A DNA stretch of 64,000 bases, taken from positions 1,612,001-1,676,000 of the forward strand of contig CAVXTW010000001.1 in NCBI GenBank assembly GCA_963764695.1, in the 5' to 3' direction. This DNA is from DATFRY01 sp963764695 (GTDB lineage: Bacteria; Myxococcota_A; Polyangia; Haliangiales; Haliangiaceae). Position 1 is the first letter of the stretch; each line of letters begins with the position of its first letter. Below are positions 12,956 to 26,585 of this stretch, one piece after another. Under the pieces are notes generated by a model. The model saw only the letters and a program-made list of their open reading frames with translations, was not told where the DNA came from and made no database searches. The position numbers and the translations under genes were made by a program.

Positions 12956-14347
12956 GTGGCGACTTCCGACGGCAGCGGCGAGCTGTTCGTGGTCGGCCTG
13001 TCCTGGCGCACCGCCTCGGTCGCGGTGCGCGAGCGGCTGGCCTTCCGCGACGAGGAGGTGCCGCGCGCGCTGGGCGATCTGCTCGGCTCGCCCGACATCG
13101 ACGAGGCGGTGATCCTGTCGACCTGCAACCGGGTCGAGATCTACGGGCTGACCTCGCCGGGCACGACCGGATCGCGCGCGGTGGCGGCGGCGGCCGAGGC
13201 GCGCAGCTTTCTGGCCCGCTCGCGCGGCGTGGCGGCCGAGGGCCTTGCCGACCACCTGTACGAGGTGGTCAACACCGACGCCATCCGCCACCTGTTCCGC
13301 GTCGCGGCGGCGCTGGACTCGATGGTGGTGGGCGAGTCGCAGATCCTGGGCCAGCTCAAGGACGCCTACGGCGCGGCCATGCGCGCCCAGGCGACCGGCG
13401 CCATCCTCGGTCGCAGCATGGAGAAGGCGTTCCAGGTGGCCAAGCGCGTGCGCAGCGAGACCGGCATCAGCCGCGGCGCCGCGAACGTGTCGTCGGTCGC
13501 GGTCGAGCTGGCCCGCCGTGTGTTCGGCGACCTGATGGGCAAGACGGTGCTCGTCATCGGCGCCGGCAAGATGTCGGCCCTGGCCGCGCGCCACCTGCGC
13601 GTCGCCGGCGCCACCTCGCTGCTGGTGACCAACCGCTCGCACGAGCGGGCCGAGGAGCTGGCCGCCGAGGTGGAGGGCACGGCGCGGCCGTGGAACGACC
13701 TGCCGCACCTCCTGGCCGAGTCGGACGTGGTGCTCAGCTCGACCGGCGCGACCGAGCCGGTCCTGGTTCCGCGCCTGCTCAAGAGCGCGATGAAGGTGCG
13801 GCGCTGGCGGCCGCTCGTGGTGGTCGACATCGCGGTGCCGCGCGACGCCGACCCGGCCATCGCGAAGCTGGACGGCGTCTACCTGTTCAACATCGACGAC
13901 CTCGAGCGGGTGGTGGCCGAGAACCTCAAGGAGCGGCAGAAGGAGGCCGACTCGGCGCTGGCCATCGTCGAGCAGGAGGTGTCGGAGCTGCGCCGGTGGA
14001 TGCGCGCCCAGCGGGTGGTGCCGACCATCCGCTCGCTGCGCGAGCACTTCCATCAGATCGCCAAGGGCGAGGCGGAGCGCTGCATCGGCGGGCTGGGTCC
14101 GGCCGCGGAGCAGGCCGAGGTGCAGAAGGCGATCCGCCGCATGAGCGAGCTCATCGCCAACAAGCTGCTGCACACGCCGCTGTCGGCACTCAAGGCCAGC
14201 GAGCACGGCGACGTCGACACGATGGTCGAGGTCACCCACCGCCTGTTCGCGCTCGGCGAGGAGGCGGTCGCCGCGCCGGAGCCGGCCGCGCCACCGGCGC
14301 TCGAGGTCGCGCCGCCTTTGCCCAAGCAGAGCCAGGGGAAGAAGTGA
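12956..14347 (+). CDS. hemA: Glutamyl-tRNA reductase
   Basis: This enzyme reduces glutamyl-tRNA to glutamate-1-semialdehyde, the first committed step of C5 haem synthesis. The 463-residue product from a GTG start has the N-terminal catalytic domain with the active cysteine in LSTCNRVEIY, the GESQILGQLKDAY motif, the NADPH-binding fold (KTVLVIGAGKMSALAARHL) and the C-terminal helical dimerisation domain. A Pro/Ala-rich tail of about 30 residues is an addition. Its stop TGA overlaps the hemC ATG (TGATG), so the two haem enzymes are translationally coupled. Confidence 0.95.
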   Translation: MATSDGSGELFVVGLSWRTASVAVRERLAFRDEEVPRALGDLLGSPDIDEAVILSTCNRVEIYGLTSPGTTGSRAVAAAAEARSFLARSRGVAAEGLADHLYEVVNTDAIRHLFRVAAALDSMVVGESQILGQLKDAYGAAMRAQATGAILGRSMEKAFQVAKRVRSETGISRGAANVSSVAVELARRVFGDLMGKTVLVIGAGKMSALAARHLRVAGATSLLVTNRSHERAEELAAEVEGTARPWNDLPHLLAESDVVLSSTGATEPVLVPRLLKSAMKVRRWRPLVVVDIAVPRDADPAIAKLDGVYLFNIDDLERVVAENLKERQKEADSALAIVEQEVSELRRWMRAQRVVPTIRSLREHFHQIAKGEAERCIGGLGPAAEQAEVQKAIRRMSELIANKLLHTPLSALKASEHGDVDTMVEVTHRLFALGEEAVAAPEPAAPPALEVAPPLPKQSQGKK

Positions 14348-15285
14348 TGACGCGCGCAGACCGACTCACCATCGCCACGCGCGGCAGCGCGCTCGCCCTC
14401 TGGCAGGCCGAGCACGTCAAGGCGCGCCTGATCGCGGCCCGGCCCGGGCTCGAGGTCTCGCTGCTGGTGCTCAAGACCACCGGCGACATCATCCTGGACC
14501 GGCCGCTGTCCGAGGTCGGCGGCAAGGGCCTCTTCGTCAAGGAGATCGAGCAGGCGCTCCTCGACCGCGCCGCCGACGTGGCGGTGCACAGCATGAAGGA
14601 CGTGCCGGCCGAGCTCGCGCCGGGGCTGCGCATGGCCGCGATCTCGGCGCGCGAGGATCCGCGCGACGCCCTGGTCAGCCGCGGTGGCGAGAACCTCGAC
14701 AGCCTCGCGAACGGCGCGCGCGTGGGCACCTCGAGCCTGCGCCGCGTGTGTCAGCTGCGCGCCCGGCGCCCCGATCTCGATCTGGTGCCGCTGCGCGGCA
14801 ACGTGCCCACCCGGCTGGACAAGGTGGAGCGCGGCGATCTGGCCGCCGCGGTGCTGGCCGCCGCCGGCCTGCGAAGACTGGGACACGAGGCGCGCATCAG
14901 CGAGCTGCTCGATCCGTCGGTGTGCGTGCCGGCGGCGGGGCAGGGCGCGCTCGGCATCGAGACCCGGGCCGACGACGCCGCCACCACCGATCTGGTCCGC
15001 CGCGCGGTGCACAGCGACGGCGACGCCGCCTGCGTGGCGGCCGAGCGCGGCTTCACCGGTCGCCTGGGCGGCGGCTGCCAGACGCCGCTGGCCGCCCACG
15101 CGCGCCCGGCCGGCGACCAGCTGCACCTGGTGGCGCTGATCGGACGCCCTGACGGGACGGAGATCGTCCAGGGGGAGCGACGCGGTCCGTCATCGCGCGC
15201 CGCCGAGATGGGTGCCGACCTGGCCGAGGAGCTGCTCGGCCGCGGGGGCGCGCGCATTTTGCGCGACCTTGGCGTGTCAACCTGA
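14347..15285 (+). CDS. hemC: Hydroxymethylbilane synthase (porphobilinogen deaminase)
   Basis: Polymerises four porphobilinogen units to hydroxymethylbilane in the cytoplasm. The 312-residue product begins MTRADRLTIATRGSALALWQ and has LPLRGN-type substrate contacts (VPLRGNVPTRLDKV), the catalytic Asp region VHSMKDVPAEL, and the dipyrromethane cofactor cysteine C244 in GGGCQTPLA. The length is normal. hemB and hemD are not in the window. It follows hemA with a one-base overlap. Confidence 0.95.
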   Translation: MTRADRLTIATRGSALALWQAEHVKARLIAARPGLEVSLLVLKTTGDIILDRPLSEVGGKGLFVKEIEQALLDRAADVAVHSMKDVPAELAPGLRMAAISAREDPRDALVSRGGENLDSLANGARVGTSSLRRVCQLRARRPDLDLVPLRGNVPTRLDKVERGDLAAAVLAAAGLRRLGHEARISELLDPSVCVPAAGQGALGIETRADDAATTDLVRRAVHSDGDAACVAAERGFTGRLGGGCQTPLAAHARPAGDQLHLVALIGRPDGTEIVQGERRGPSSRAAEMGADLAEELLGRGGARILRDLGVST

Positions 15286-15417
15286 AGTGGACAGGTGGTG
15301 CGGCGGTCCAGGAAACCGGCCGCCCATCGCGTGTCTGGTGATCGTCGGCGGAACCTGGTTTAATAGCCGTCTGGGGGGTAGCGCAGCTGGTTTGCTGGCC
15401 TGCGCGGCCAAAGGAGC

Positions 15418-16590
15418 ATGAGCGTGGGGAGAGGGTTGTGGGGCGGCGCCGCCATGGCGCTCATCGCGAGTGGATGTGCAGGGGCCGGGGCGACCGCTGC
15501 GGGCGAGCGCTGCGCGAGCGACGATCGCTCCGTGCAGCTGCGGACGCAGGTGCGTCGCGACCGGCACACCATCCGAAATCTCGAGAACGAGGTCACCCTG
15601 CTGCGCGCGCAGCTGCGCGAGCGGCCAGCCGGCTGGCGCGGTGGCGAGCCGCCGCCTGCACCGGCGCCGGCCGCGCCGACCGCACAGGCGCACGGGCCTG
15701 ACCCGGCCGCCGGAGAGCCGCTGCCTCAGGACGTGGCCGAGGCGCTCTACGGCGACGTCGAGATCGTCTACGAGGGTGAGGCGGCGCGGCAGACGACGGT
15801 GCGGCCGCGCATCGAGCTGCACGAGTCCAGCCGGGTCGCCCAGGGGCTGACCACCGGCGAGGGCGAGGCGCCTCCGCCGGCGGCGATCCCGGACGTCGGC
15901 GCCGAGCGGCTGCCGGTCCAGCGCGGACGCATCCCGACGGTGGAGGAGCAGCTGCGCCGGGCGCGCACCGCCACTCCGACGGCAAGCCGACCGGCGGCAG
16001 CGCCGGGCCGGGCCGCGGGTGCGCCGGCGCCGGCCACGGCAGCGAGGCCTGCTTTGAAGGTGGCCGCGCCCGCAGCGAAGCCGGCCGACAAGGCCGCCGC
16101 CGTTCCCGCGAAGCCGGCCGCCATTCCCGCGAAGCCGGCCGCGCCGGTGGTGGCCCCGGCGCCCGCCGTGACCGCGCCGGCCGCGGCGCCGGCCGCTGTC
16201 GATCCGGCGGCCAATCCGGTCGCCGAGTACAAGCGCTACATGGCCGCGCTCAAGAAGGGCAACCACGACTACGCCGTCGCCGGTCTGCGCTCCTTCCTGG
16301 GCCGCTTCCCCGACCACTACCTGAGCGACAACGTGCAGTACTCCGTCGCCGAGTCGTACTTCAACCGCAAGCTCTACGGCGTCGCGCTGGCCGAGTACCA
16401 GAAGGTGATCGACCGGCACTGGGGCGGCAACAAGCTCCCGGACGCGATGCTGCGGGTCGGGATGTGTCAGCTCGCCGTCGGCAACGTGGACGCCGGGCGT
16501 GCGGCGCTGCGCCGGCTGGTCGGACGCTTCCCGCGCACAAAGCCGGCCAAGATCGCCAAGGCGAAGCTCAAGAAACTGGGGCGCAGATGA
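15418..16590 (+). CDS. Lipoprotein with coiled coil and CpoB/YbgF-like TPR domain
   Basis: A 390-residue exported protein. The N-terminus has a lipobox-like IASGC (C20), then a helical stretch (RRDRHTIRNLENEVTLLRAQL) that may form a coiled-coil trimer. A long Ala/Pro-rich low-complexity linker follows (about residues 75-260). The C-terminal domain (about 265-390) has three TPR-like repeats with the pattern YKRYMAALKKGNHDYAVAGLRSFL and YFNRKLYGVALAEYQKVID, as in CpoB/YbgF, which ties Tol-Pal to peptidoglycan synthesis. No tol or pal genes are adjacent, so the name CpoB is by domain resemblance only. A ribosome-binding site AAAGGAGC precedes the ATG. The stop overlaps the next start (ATGA). Confidence 0.75.
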   Translation: MSVGRGLWGGAAMALIASGCAGAGATAAGERCASDDRSVQLRTQVRRDRHTIRNLENEVTLLRAQLRERPAGWRGGEPPPAPAPAAPTAQAHGPDPAAGEPLPQDVAEALYGDVEIVYEGEAARQTTVRPRIELHESSRVAQGLTTGEGEAPPPAAIPDVGAERLPVQRGRIPTVEEQLRRARTATPTASRPAAAPGRAAGAPAPATAARPALKVAAPAAKPADKAAAVPAKPAAIPAKPAAPVVAPAPAVTAPAAAPAAVDPAANPVAEYKRYMAALKKGNHDYAVAGLRSFLGRFPDHYLSDNVQYSVAESYFNRKLYGVALAEYQKVIDRHWGGNKLPDAMLRVGMCQLAVGNVDAGRAALRRLVGRFPRTKPAKIAKAKLKKLGRR

Positions 16591-17843
16591 CACGCACGCC
16601 GATTCGATACGCAGTCGCAGGTCTGGTTGGCGCAGCCGCCATCGCGCTGGCCGCACAGCGCGCCGACGCCCAGATCCCGGAGGTGCAGCCCGACGGATCG
16701 CGCAGCGAGCCGGCCGCCCCGCCGCCGGCGCCGGCGCCCGCGCCGATCGTCGTCACTCCCCAGGGCCAGCCGGCGCCTGCGCCCGACTCTGCCGCGGCAG
16801 CCACCGCCGGCGGAGCGGGCGGCTACTACCACGTCGACGAGAACGGGCTGACCCAGGACACCGACGGCGATGTCCTCCCGGCCGGCACGGTGCCCGCGGT
16901 GCACACGGTGCGCTCCGGCGACACGCTGTGGGATCTCTGCTTTTCCTACTTCAACAACCCGTGGGAGTGGCCGCGCGTCTGGTCGTACAACCCGGAGATC
17001 ACCAACCCGCACTGGATCTACCCGGGCGATCAGCTGCGCCTGCGCGCGCGCGGCAACGAGCCGCCCGCCGAGCGCTCCCCCGGCAACCGACCGTCGCCGA
17101 GGCCGCGGGCGTCCACGCGGACCGGCGTGTACTTCGACATGCGCCAGCTCGCCTTCGTTTCCGCGGAGGAGCTCGCCCTCGGCATCGAGATCGACGGATC
17201 GCCGGAGGAGAAGCTGATGCTGAGCACCGGCGACGAGGTCTACCTGCGCTACCCGGAGGGCAAGCCGCCACGGGTCGGGCAGCACCTGGCCGTCTACCTC
17301 GAGCGCGAGCGGATCGAGCACCCGGAGAGCGGCGAGGAGATCGGCGCGTTCGTGCGCGTGGTCGGCGAGGTCGAGGTGATAAGCGCTGCCAGGGGCAAGC
17401 TCGCGCGCGCCGTCGTCCTTGATTCGGTGGATGCGATCGAGCGCGGCATGCGCGTGGGGCCGGTCCAGCGCCAGTTTCACAACGTCCAGCCGGTCGCGGC
17501 CGAGGTCGAGCTCGAGGGCCTGATCGTCGCCGAGATCGGGGCCGAGGAGCTGATCGGGGCCCGCCAGGTGGTCCTCATCGACCGCGGCAAGCAGCAGCGG
17601 GTCAAGGTCGGCAACACCTTCCACGTGATCCGGCGCGGCGACGCCTACGAGGCGGTCATGGGGCCGTACAGCAACATCGGAAAAAACGACCGCCGCTACC
17701 CGGCGCGATCGATCGGCGAGATCCTGGTGGTGCAGGCCGGCTCGCGCACGGCGGTCGCCGTGGTGGTGCGCTCCGACAAGGAGCTCGGCGTGGGCGATCG
17801 CGTGCTGATGAACCGCGGTCGCGCGCGCCCGCCGGCGCCCTGA
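16587..17843 (+). CDS. Exported LysM-domain protein
   Basis: A 418-residue protein with a signal peptide (cleavage probably after QRADAQ, residue about 29), a Pro/Ala-rich spacer and one LysM domain (about residues 104-155; VHTVRSGDTLWDLCFSYFNNPWEWPRVW...NPHWIYPGDQLRL). LysM binds peptidoglycan glycan chains. The remaining 250 residues contain beta-rich repeats around GDEVYLRYPEGKPPRVGQ and RGDAYEAVMGPYSN, without a hydrolase motif I recognise. It overlaps the CpoB-like gene by four bases, so the two envelope proteins are co-translated. In other Myxococcota similar LysM proteins sit beside dprA; here dprA follows after 188 bp. Confidence 0.8.
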   Translation: MTRTPIRYAVAGLVGAAAIALAAQRADAQIPEVQPDGSRSEPAAPPPAPAPAPIVVTPQGQPAPAPDSAAAATAGGAGGYYHVDENGLTQDTDGDVLPAGTVPAVHTVRSGDTLWDLCFSYFNNPWEWPRVWSYNPEITNPHWIYPGDQLRLRARGNEPPAERSPGNRPSPRPRASTRTGVYFDMRQLAFVSAEELALGIEIDGSPEEKLMLSTGDEVYLRYPEGKPPRVGQHLAVYLERERIEHPESGEEIGAFVRVVGEVEVISAARGKLARAVVLDSVDAIERGMRVGPVQRQFHNVQPVAAEVELEGLIVAEIGAEELIGARQVVLIDRGKQQRVKVGNTFHVIRRGDAYEAVMGPYSNIGKNDRRYPARSIGEILVVQAGSRTAVAVVVRSDKELGVGDRVLMNRGRARPPAP

Positions 17844-18031
17844 AGAGCGGTCGATCAGCTGGTCGAGTGGTCCAGACGCCGCGATCGGCCCGGCTGAGGC
17901 GGATCCTGCGCGTGCTCCGGGCAGAGGCGGGGGCGGCCGGGATCGCGCTTCGGCTAACTACCTGATATCGTTTCGTCCGAAAGCGAGTGGCTTGACTGGC
18001 CGGCGCAGGGTGGCTAATTGCTTGAACCCTT

Positions 18032-18904
18032 GTGACCACGGTCATCCACCGGTCTGCTCCCGAGTATCCGGCCCGGCTCGGCGCCACGCCCCAGCCCCCT
18101 CCGGTGCTGTTCGTGCGCGGAACCGTGCCGCTGCCGGGCGACGATCTGGTGGTGGCGATCGTCGGCGCGAGAGCCGCGAGCCGGAGCGGCACGGTGAAGG
18201 CCGGCCAGCTGGCCGCCGAGCTGGCGCAGGCCGGCGCACTGATCGTCTCGGGCGGCGCGCTCGGTATCGATAGCGCGGCGCACCGGGGCGCGCTCGAAGG
18301 AGGCGGCGCGACCGTCGCGGTACTTGCCGGCGGGCTGGATGCGCCCTATCCGCCGCGCAACGTCCCGCTGTTCGACGAGATCGTCGAGCGAGGCGGGGCG
18401 CTGGTCTCGGCCGAGCCGCCCGGCAAGCCGCCGCTGCGCCGCCTCTTCGTGGCCAGAAACGCCGTGATCGCCGGGTTGTGCGATGCGGTCGTGGTGGTGG
18501 AGGCAGATTCCGGGTCCGGCAGCCTGCACACCGCGCGCGCCGCGCTGCGCTACGGCCGGGTGCTCGCCGCGGTGCCCGGCACGCCGGGTTGCGAGGCGCT
18601 CCTGGTGCAGGGAGCGGCTGTTGTCGAGAATGCGGCGGATCTGATGGCGGCTCGGGCCGGCCGTCCCCGCCAGCCGAGCGCACGTCTGCCCGAGCCGGGC
18701 AGCCGGGAGGCGCAGGTGCTGGAGGTGCTGGACCTGGAATCGCCCAGCACCGGAGCGACCGTGGCGGCCCGAAGCGGGCTCGGACTGCGCGACGCCACAC
18801 GCGCGCTGGCGGGGCTCGAGCTCGAGGGACTCGCCCTCGCGGTGCCCGGTCAGGCCTATCTCCTTTCACCTCTCGCCGAGCGCCTGCGCGCCGGCGCCGG
18901 CTAG
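18032..18904 (+). CDS. dprA: DNA-processing protein DprA (Smf)
   Basis: DprA binds incoming single-stranded DNA and loads RecA during natural transformation. The 290-residue product from a GTG start has the Rossmann-like core: VAIVGARAASRSGTVKAGQLA, IVSGGALGIDSAAHRGAL, VAVLAGGLDAPYPPRN and the RNAVIAGLCDAVVVVEA segment followed by GSLHTARAALRYGR. A small winged-helix-like C-terminal domain (about residues 228-285) is present. The N-terminal SAM-like domain of many DprA proteins is short or absent. It starts the dprA-topA-trmFO-xerC-hslVU block, and topA follows after 24 bp. Confidence 0.92.
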   Translation: MTTVIHRSAPEYPARLGATPQPPPVLFVRGTVPLPGDDLVVAIVGARAASRSGTVKAGQLAAELAQAGALIVSGGALGIDSAAHRGALEGGGATVAVLAGGLDAPYPPRNVPLFDEIVERGGALVSAEPPGKPPLRRLFVARNAVIAGLCDAVVVVEADSGSGSLHTARAALRYGRVLAAVPGTPGCEALLVQGAAVVENAADLMAARAGRPRQPSARLPEPGSREAQVLEVLDLESPSTGATVAARSGLGLRDATRALAGLELEGLALAVPGQAYLLSPLAERLRAGAG

Positions 18905-18928
18905 CACAAGAAAGGTATTCGCACGCGG

Positions 18929-21499
<2,571 letters not shown>

Positions 21500-21520
21500 C
21501 ACCTCTGCTCGCCTCGAAGT

Positions 21521-21727
21521 GAACCGCGAAGACGCGAAGCGCGCGAAGTAGGGACCGCCAAAGCGCGGAGCACGCCAAACGGGGCTCGACCAGTCCATCC
21601 GCCGGTCGAGGCCTTGGCGCCGGTTTGGCGCCGCCGGTGTACCGGCCGATGGACTGGTCGAGGCCGTTTTTGGCGTACTTGGCGATTTGGCGGTTCAACC
21701 TTCGCGGCCTTCGCGTCTTCGCGGTTT
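21521..21727. repeat. Nested inverted repeat (about 207 bp hairpin-forming element)
   Basis: Three pairs of complementary arms are nested around a centre near 21624. Outer arms: 21521-21548 (GAACCGCGAAGACGCGAAG...) and 21700-21727, whose reverse complement begins AAACCGCGAAGACGCGAAG. Middle arms: about 21553-21580 (ACCGCCAAA...CGCCAAA) and 21667-21695. Inner arms: about 21584-21603 (GCTCGACCAGTCCATC) and 21645-21664. The core repeats TTGGCGCCG. The whole spacer between topA and trmFO could fold into one long imperfect hairpin. The outer arm resembles the GAAGACGCGAAG-type intergenic palindromes seen in several proteobacterial genomes. It might act as a terminator, RNA-processing site or small non-autonomous mobile element; no transposase is nearby. 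Confidence 0.8.
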
Positions 21728-21741
21728 AATCCGAGGCGGGC

Positions 21742-23150
<1,409 letters not shown>

Positions 23151-23154
<4 letters not shown>

Positions 23155-23375
23155 CGGATTCGGTGCGGAGACTGCTCGAGGACGCGATGCACCTCTCGGC
23201 GTCCGAGCGCGCGGATCTGGCTGCCGAGTTACTGGACAGCCTTTCGCCGGATGAGCTGAACCCGGACTGGATCGCCGAGATCGAACGGCGCGCTCGCCGC
23301 GCGTGGGCCGACCCGGATGGCGGGATTCCCTGGGGGCTCGTCGAGCAACGCCTCCGCAGTCGTCTCGGTCGTTGA
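23151..23375 (+). CDS. Antitoxin, addiction-module component family
   Basis: A 74-residue protein, MTDSVRRLLEDAMHLSASER..., with the pattern typical of the putative addiction-module antitoxins that pair with ParE/RelE toxins: a helical start, the motif LSASERADLAAELLDSL, a short linker and a C-terminal helix (WIAEIERRARRAWADPDGGIPW). The family would neutralise the toxin by direct binding. It overlaps trmFO by four bases upstream and the toxin relic by one base downstream (TGATG). It looks intact although its toxin does not. Confidence 0.8.
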
Positions 23376-23583
23376 TGGCCAAGTCTGTCCTCCTCGACAA
23401 CGAGGCGGAGCAAGAGCTCGAAAAGGCGATCGACCACCGCTTTCCGTACATCATCGTTTCATCGAGTTCGAGCGCACCGTGCGCGTCATTGCCGTCGCCC
23501 ATGGGCATCAAGAGCCGGGCTACTGGCGGCGCCGCATCCTTGCGGGGCGATGGCGCCCGCATCGATCGACGAGGCGCGCGTGA
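23375..23583 (+). pseudogene. Decayed ParE/RelE-family toxin
   Basis: The ATG overlaps the antitoxin stop. The first 20 codons read MAKSVLLDNEAEQELEKAID, the normal start of a ParE/RelE toxin. The next codons, HRFPYIIV, belong to the strand that normally lies about 40 residues further on, so the central helices are deleted. After a one-base shift near 23455 a different frame gives FIEFERTVRVIAVAHGHQEPGYWRRRI, the usual C-terminus. With both an internal deletion and a frameshift the toxin should be inactive. Unlike the isolated indels in the housekeeping genes, the deletion here shows real decay. Confidence 0.75.
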
Positions 23584-23634
23584 TCCGAGCGATAAGTGGC
23601 CGGGACGACGGGGCCTTGCTAGGCTCGCTGGGCG

Positions 23635-24621
23635 ATGCAGGAGGGCAGTAGTCCTTGGCGGGTCGCCGTGAACGACCTGGCTCACCACCTCCGGGTGGAA
23701 CGGGCCTGCTCGCCGCGCACGGTGGAGGCCTATCTGCGCGACCTGGAGGAGTTCCGGCGCCAGTACGCCGGGGCCCACGGGGATCGTGATCCGGCGCCGG
23801 AGCGGGTCCAGACAGCGGACGTGCGGTCGTTCGTGGCGTCGCTCTACCAGGTCAACGACGCGTCGTCGATCGCGCGCAAGCTGTCGTCGATGCGCGCGCT
23901 GTACCGCTTCCTTGTCGCGCGCGGGCGCGTGAAGTCGAACCCGGCCCGGCAGGTGGCCAGCCCCAAGCGCAAGAAGGCGCTGCCGCGCGCGCTCGACGTC
24001 GACGCCGCGGCCGCGCTGGTCGAGGCGCCGACCGCGCCGGTGGCCAGCGGCGGGGCGGGTGCGCCGCAGCCGGCCGCGCTGCGCGATCGGGCCCTGCTCG
24101 AGGTGCTGTACGCCTCCGGGCTGCGCGTGTCGGAGTGCTGCGCGCTGGACATCGACGACATCGATCGCGACCGCTACGGCGACGGCTGCCTGGTCCAGGT
24201 CAGGCGCGGCAAGGGCGGCAAGGAGCGCCTGGTGCCGCTCGGCGATACCGCGGTGGCGGCGGTCGATGTCTACCTGGCCGACGGGCGCCCGACCATGCGC
24301 GACCCGAAGAGCGGGCGCCAGGACGTCCGCGCGCTGTTTCTCAACCAGCGCGGCCAGCGGCTGACGCCGCGCTCGGTCCAGCGCATGGTGGCGCGCTGGG
24401 CGCTGCTGGCCGGCACCGAGGCCACGCCGCACGCGCTGCGCCACTCGTTCGCCACCCACCTGCTCGACGGCGGCGTCGACCTGCGCTCGATCCAGGAGCT
24501 GCTCGGCCACGCCAGCCTCTCCTCCACCCAGATCTATACAAAGGTCTCGCTCGATCACCTCATGAAGGTCTACGACGCTGCCCACCCGCACGCGCGGGCG
24601 GCGAAAGGAGAGCGGCCGTGA
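23635..24621 (+). CDS. xerC: Tyrosine recombinase XerC
   Basis: A 328-residue site-specific recombinase of the XerC/CodV type, acting with XerD at dif to resolve chromosome dimers. The N-terminal SAM-like core-binding domain (VNDLAHHLRVERACSPRTVEAYLRDL) is followed by the catalytic domain with Arg in SGLRVSECCAL, Lys in GKGGKERLVPL, HxxR in HALRHSFATHLL, His in ELLGHASLSSTQ and the nucleophile Tyr in IYTKVS. A roughly 20-residue Ala/Gly-rich insertion lies before the first Arg. The position before hslVU matches codV-clpQ-clpY in Bacillus and supports XerC over a mobile integrase. The stop overlaps the hslV start (GTGA). Confidence 0.93.
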   Translation: MQEGSSPWRVAVNDLAHHLRVERACSPRTVEAYLRDLEEFRRQYAGAHGDRDPAPERVQTADVRSFVASLYQVNDASSIARKLSSMRALYRFLVARGRVKSNPARQVASPKRKKALPRALDVDAAAALVEAPTAPVASGGAGAPQPAALRDRALLEVLYASGLRVSECCALDIDDIDRDRYGDGCLVQVRRGKGGKERLVPLGDTAVAAVDVYLADGRPTMRDPKSGRQDVRALFLNQRGQRLTPRSVQRMVARWALLAGTEATPHALRHSFATHLLDGGVDLRSIQELLGHASLSSTQIYTKVSLDHLMKVYDAAHPHARAAKGERP

Positions 24622-25166
24622 CCCAGGGCCGAGTCCGGATCCGTTCCACCACCATCCTGTCCGTGCGCAAGAACGACCGCGTCGTGGTCGCCGGCGACGG
24701 CCAGGTCTCGCTCGGCAACACGATCGTCAAGGGCACGGCGCGCAAGGTGCGGCGCATGGCCGACGGCTCCGTGATCGGCGGCTTCGCCGGCTCGGCAGCC
24801 GACGGCATCGCGCTGTTCGAGCGCCTCGAGGGCAAGCTGCGCGAGCAGGGCGGCAACCTGCGCCGCGCCGCGGTCGAGATGGCCAAGGACTGGCGCACCG
24901 ACCGCGTGCTGCGCCGCCTGGAGGCGATGCTGCTGGTGGCCGACCGGCGCGACACCTACCTGTTGTCCGGCACCGGCGACATCATCGAGCCGGATCGTCG
25001 GCGTGGCCGCGATCGGCTCGGGCGGCACCTACGCGCTGGCCGCGGCCCGCGCGCTGCTGGCTCACTCGGAGCTGGACGCGCGCTCCATCGCCGAGGCGGC
25101 CATGAACATCGCCGCCGACATCTGCCTGTACACGAACCACCAGGTGGTGTTCGAGGAGCTGGCACC

Positions 25167-25170
<4 letters not shown>
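24618..25170 (+). CDS. hslV: HslV protease subunit, one frameshift
   Basis: HslV (ClpQ) is the threonine protease of the HslUV complex, a cytoplasmic ATP-dependent degradation machine. From a GTG start the product has a ten-residue leader (MTQGRVRIRS) before TTILSVRKNDRVVVAGDGQVS, so processing is needed to expose the catalytic Thr11. The first frame runs to GTGDIIEPD; one extra base near 24995 shifts the reading, and the normal C-terminus (GVAAIGSGGTYALAAARALL...ICLYTNHQVVFEEL) is in the next frame. Corrected length is 183 residues, normal for HslV with leader. The stop overlaps the hslU ATG (ATGA). Confidence 0.92.
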
Positions 25171-26573
<1,403 letters not shown>

Positions 26574-26585
26574 GCGGCTTCCCCG

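Noticed and set aside
15373..15412. tRNA-like D-arm sequence GTAGCGCAGCTGG before the CpoB-like gene
   Set aside because: No anticodon arm, no T-arm (GTTCGAATC-type) and no acceptor pairing follow before the ATG at 15418.
23635..24621. The tyrosine recombinase as an integrase of a mobile element
   Set aside because: Position before hslVU and overall similarity match XerC/CodV; no attachment-site repeats, tRNA or phage genes are nearby.
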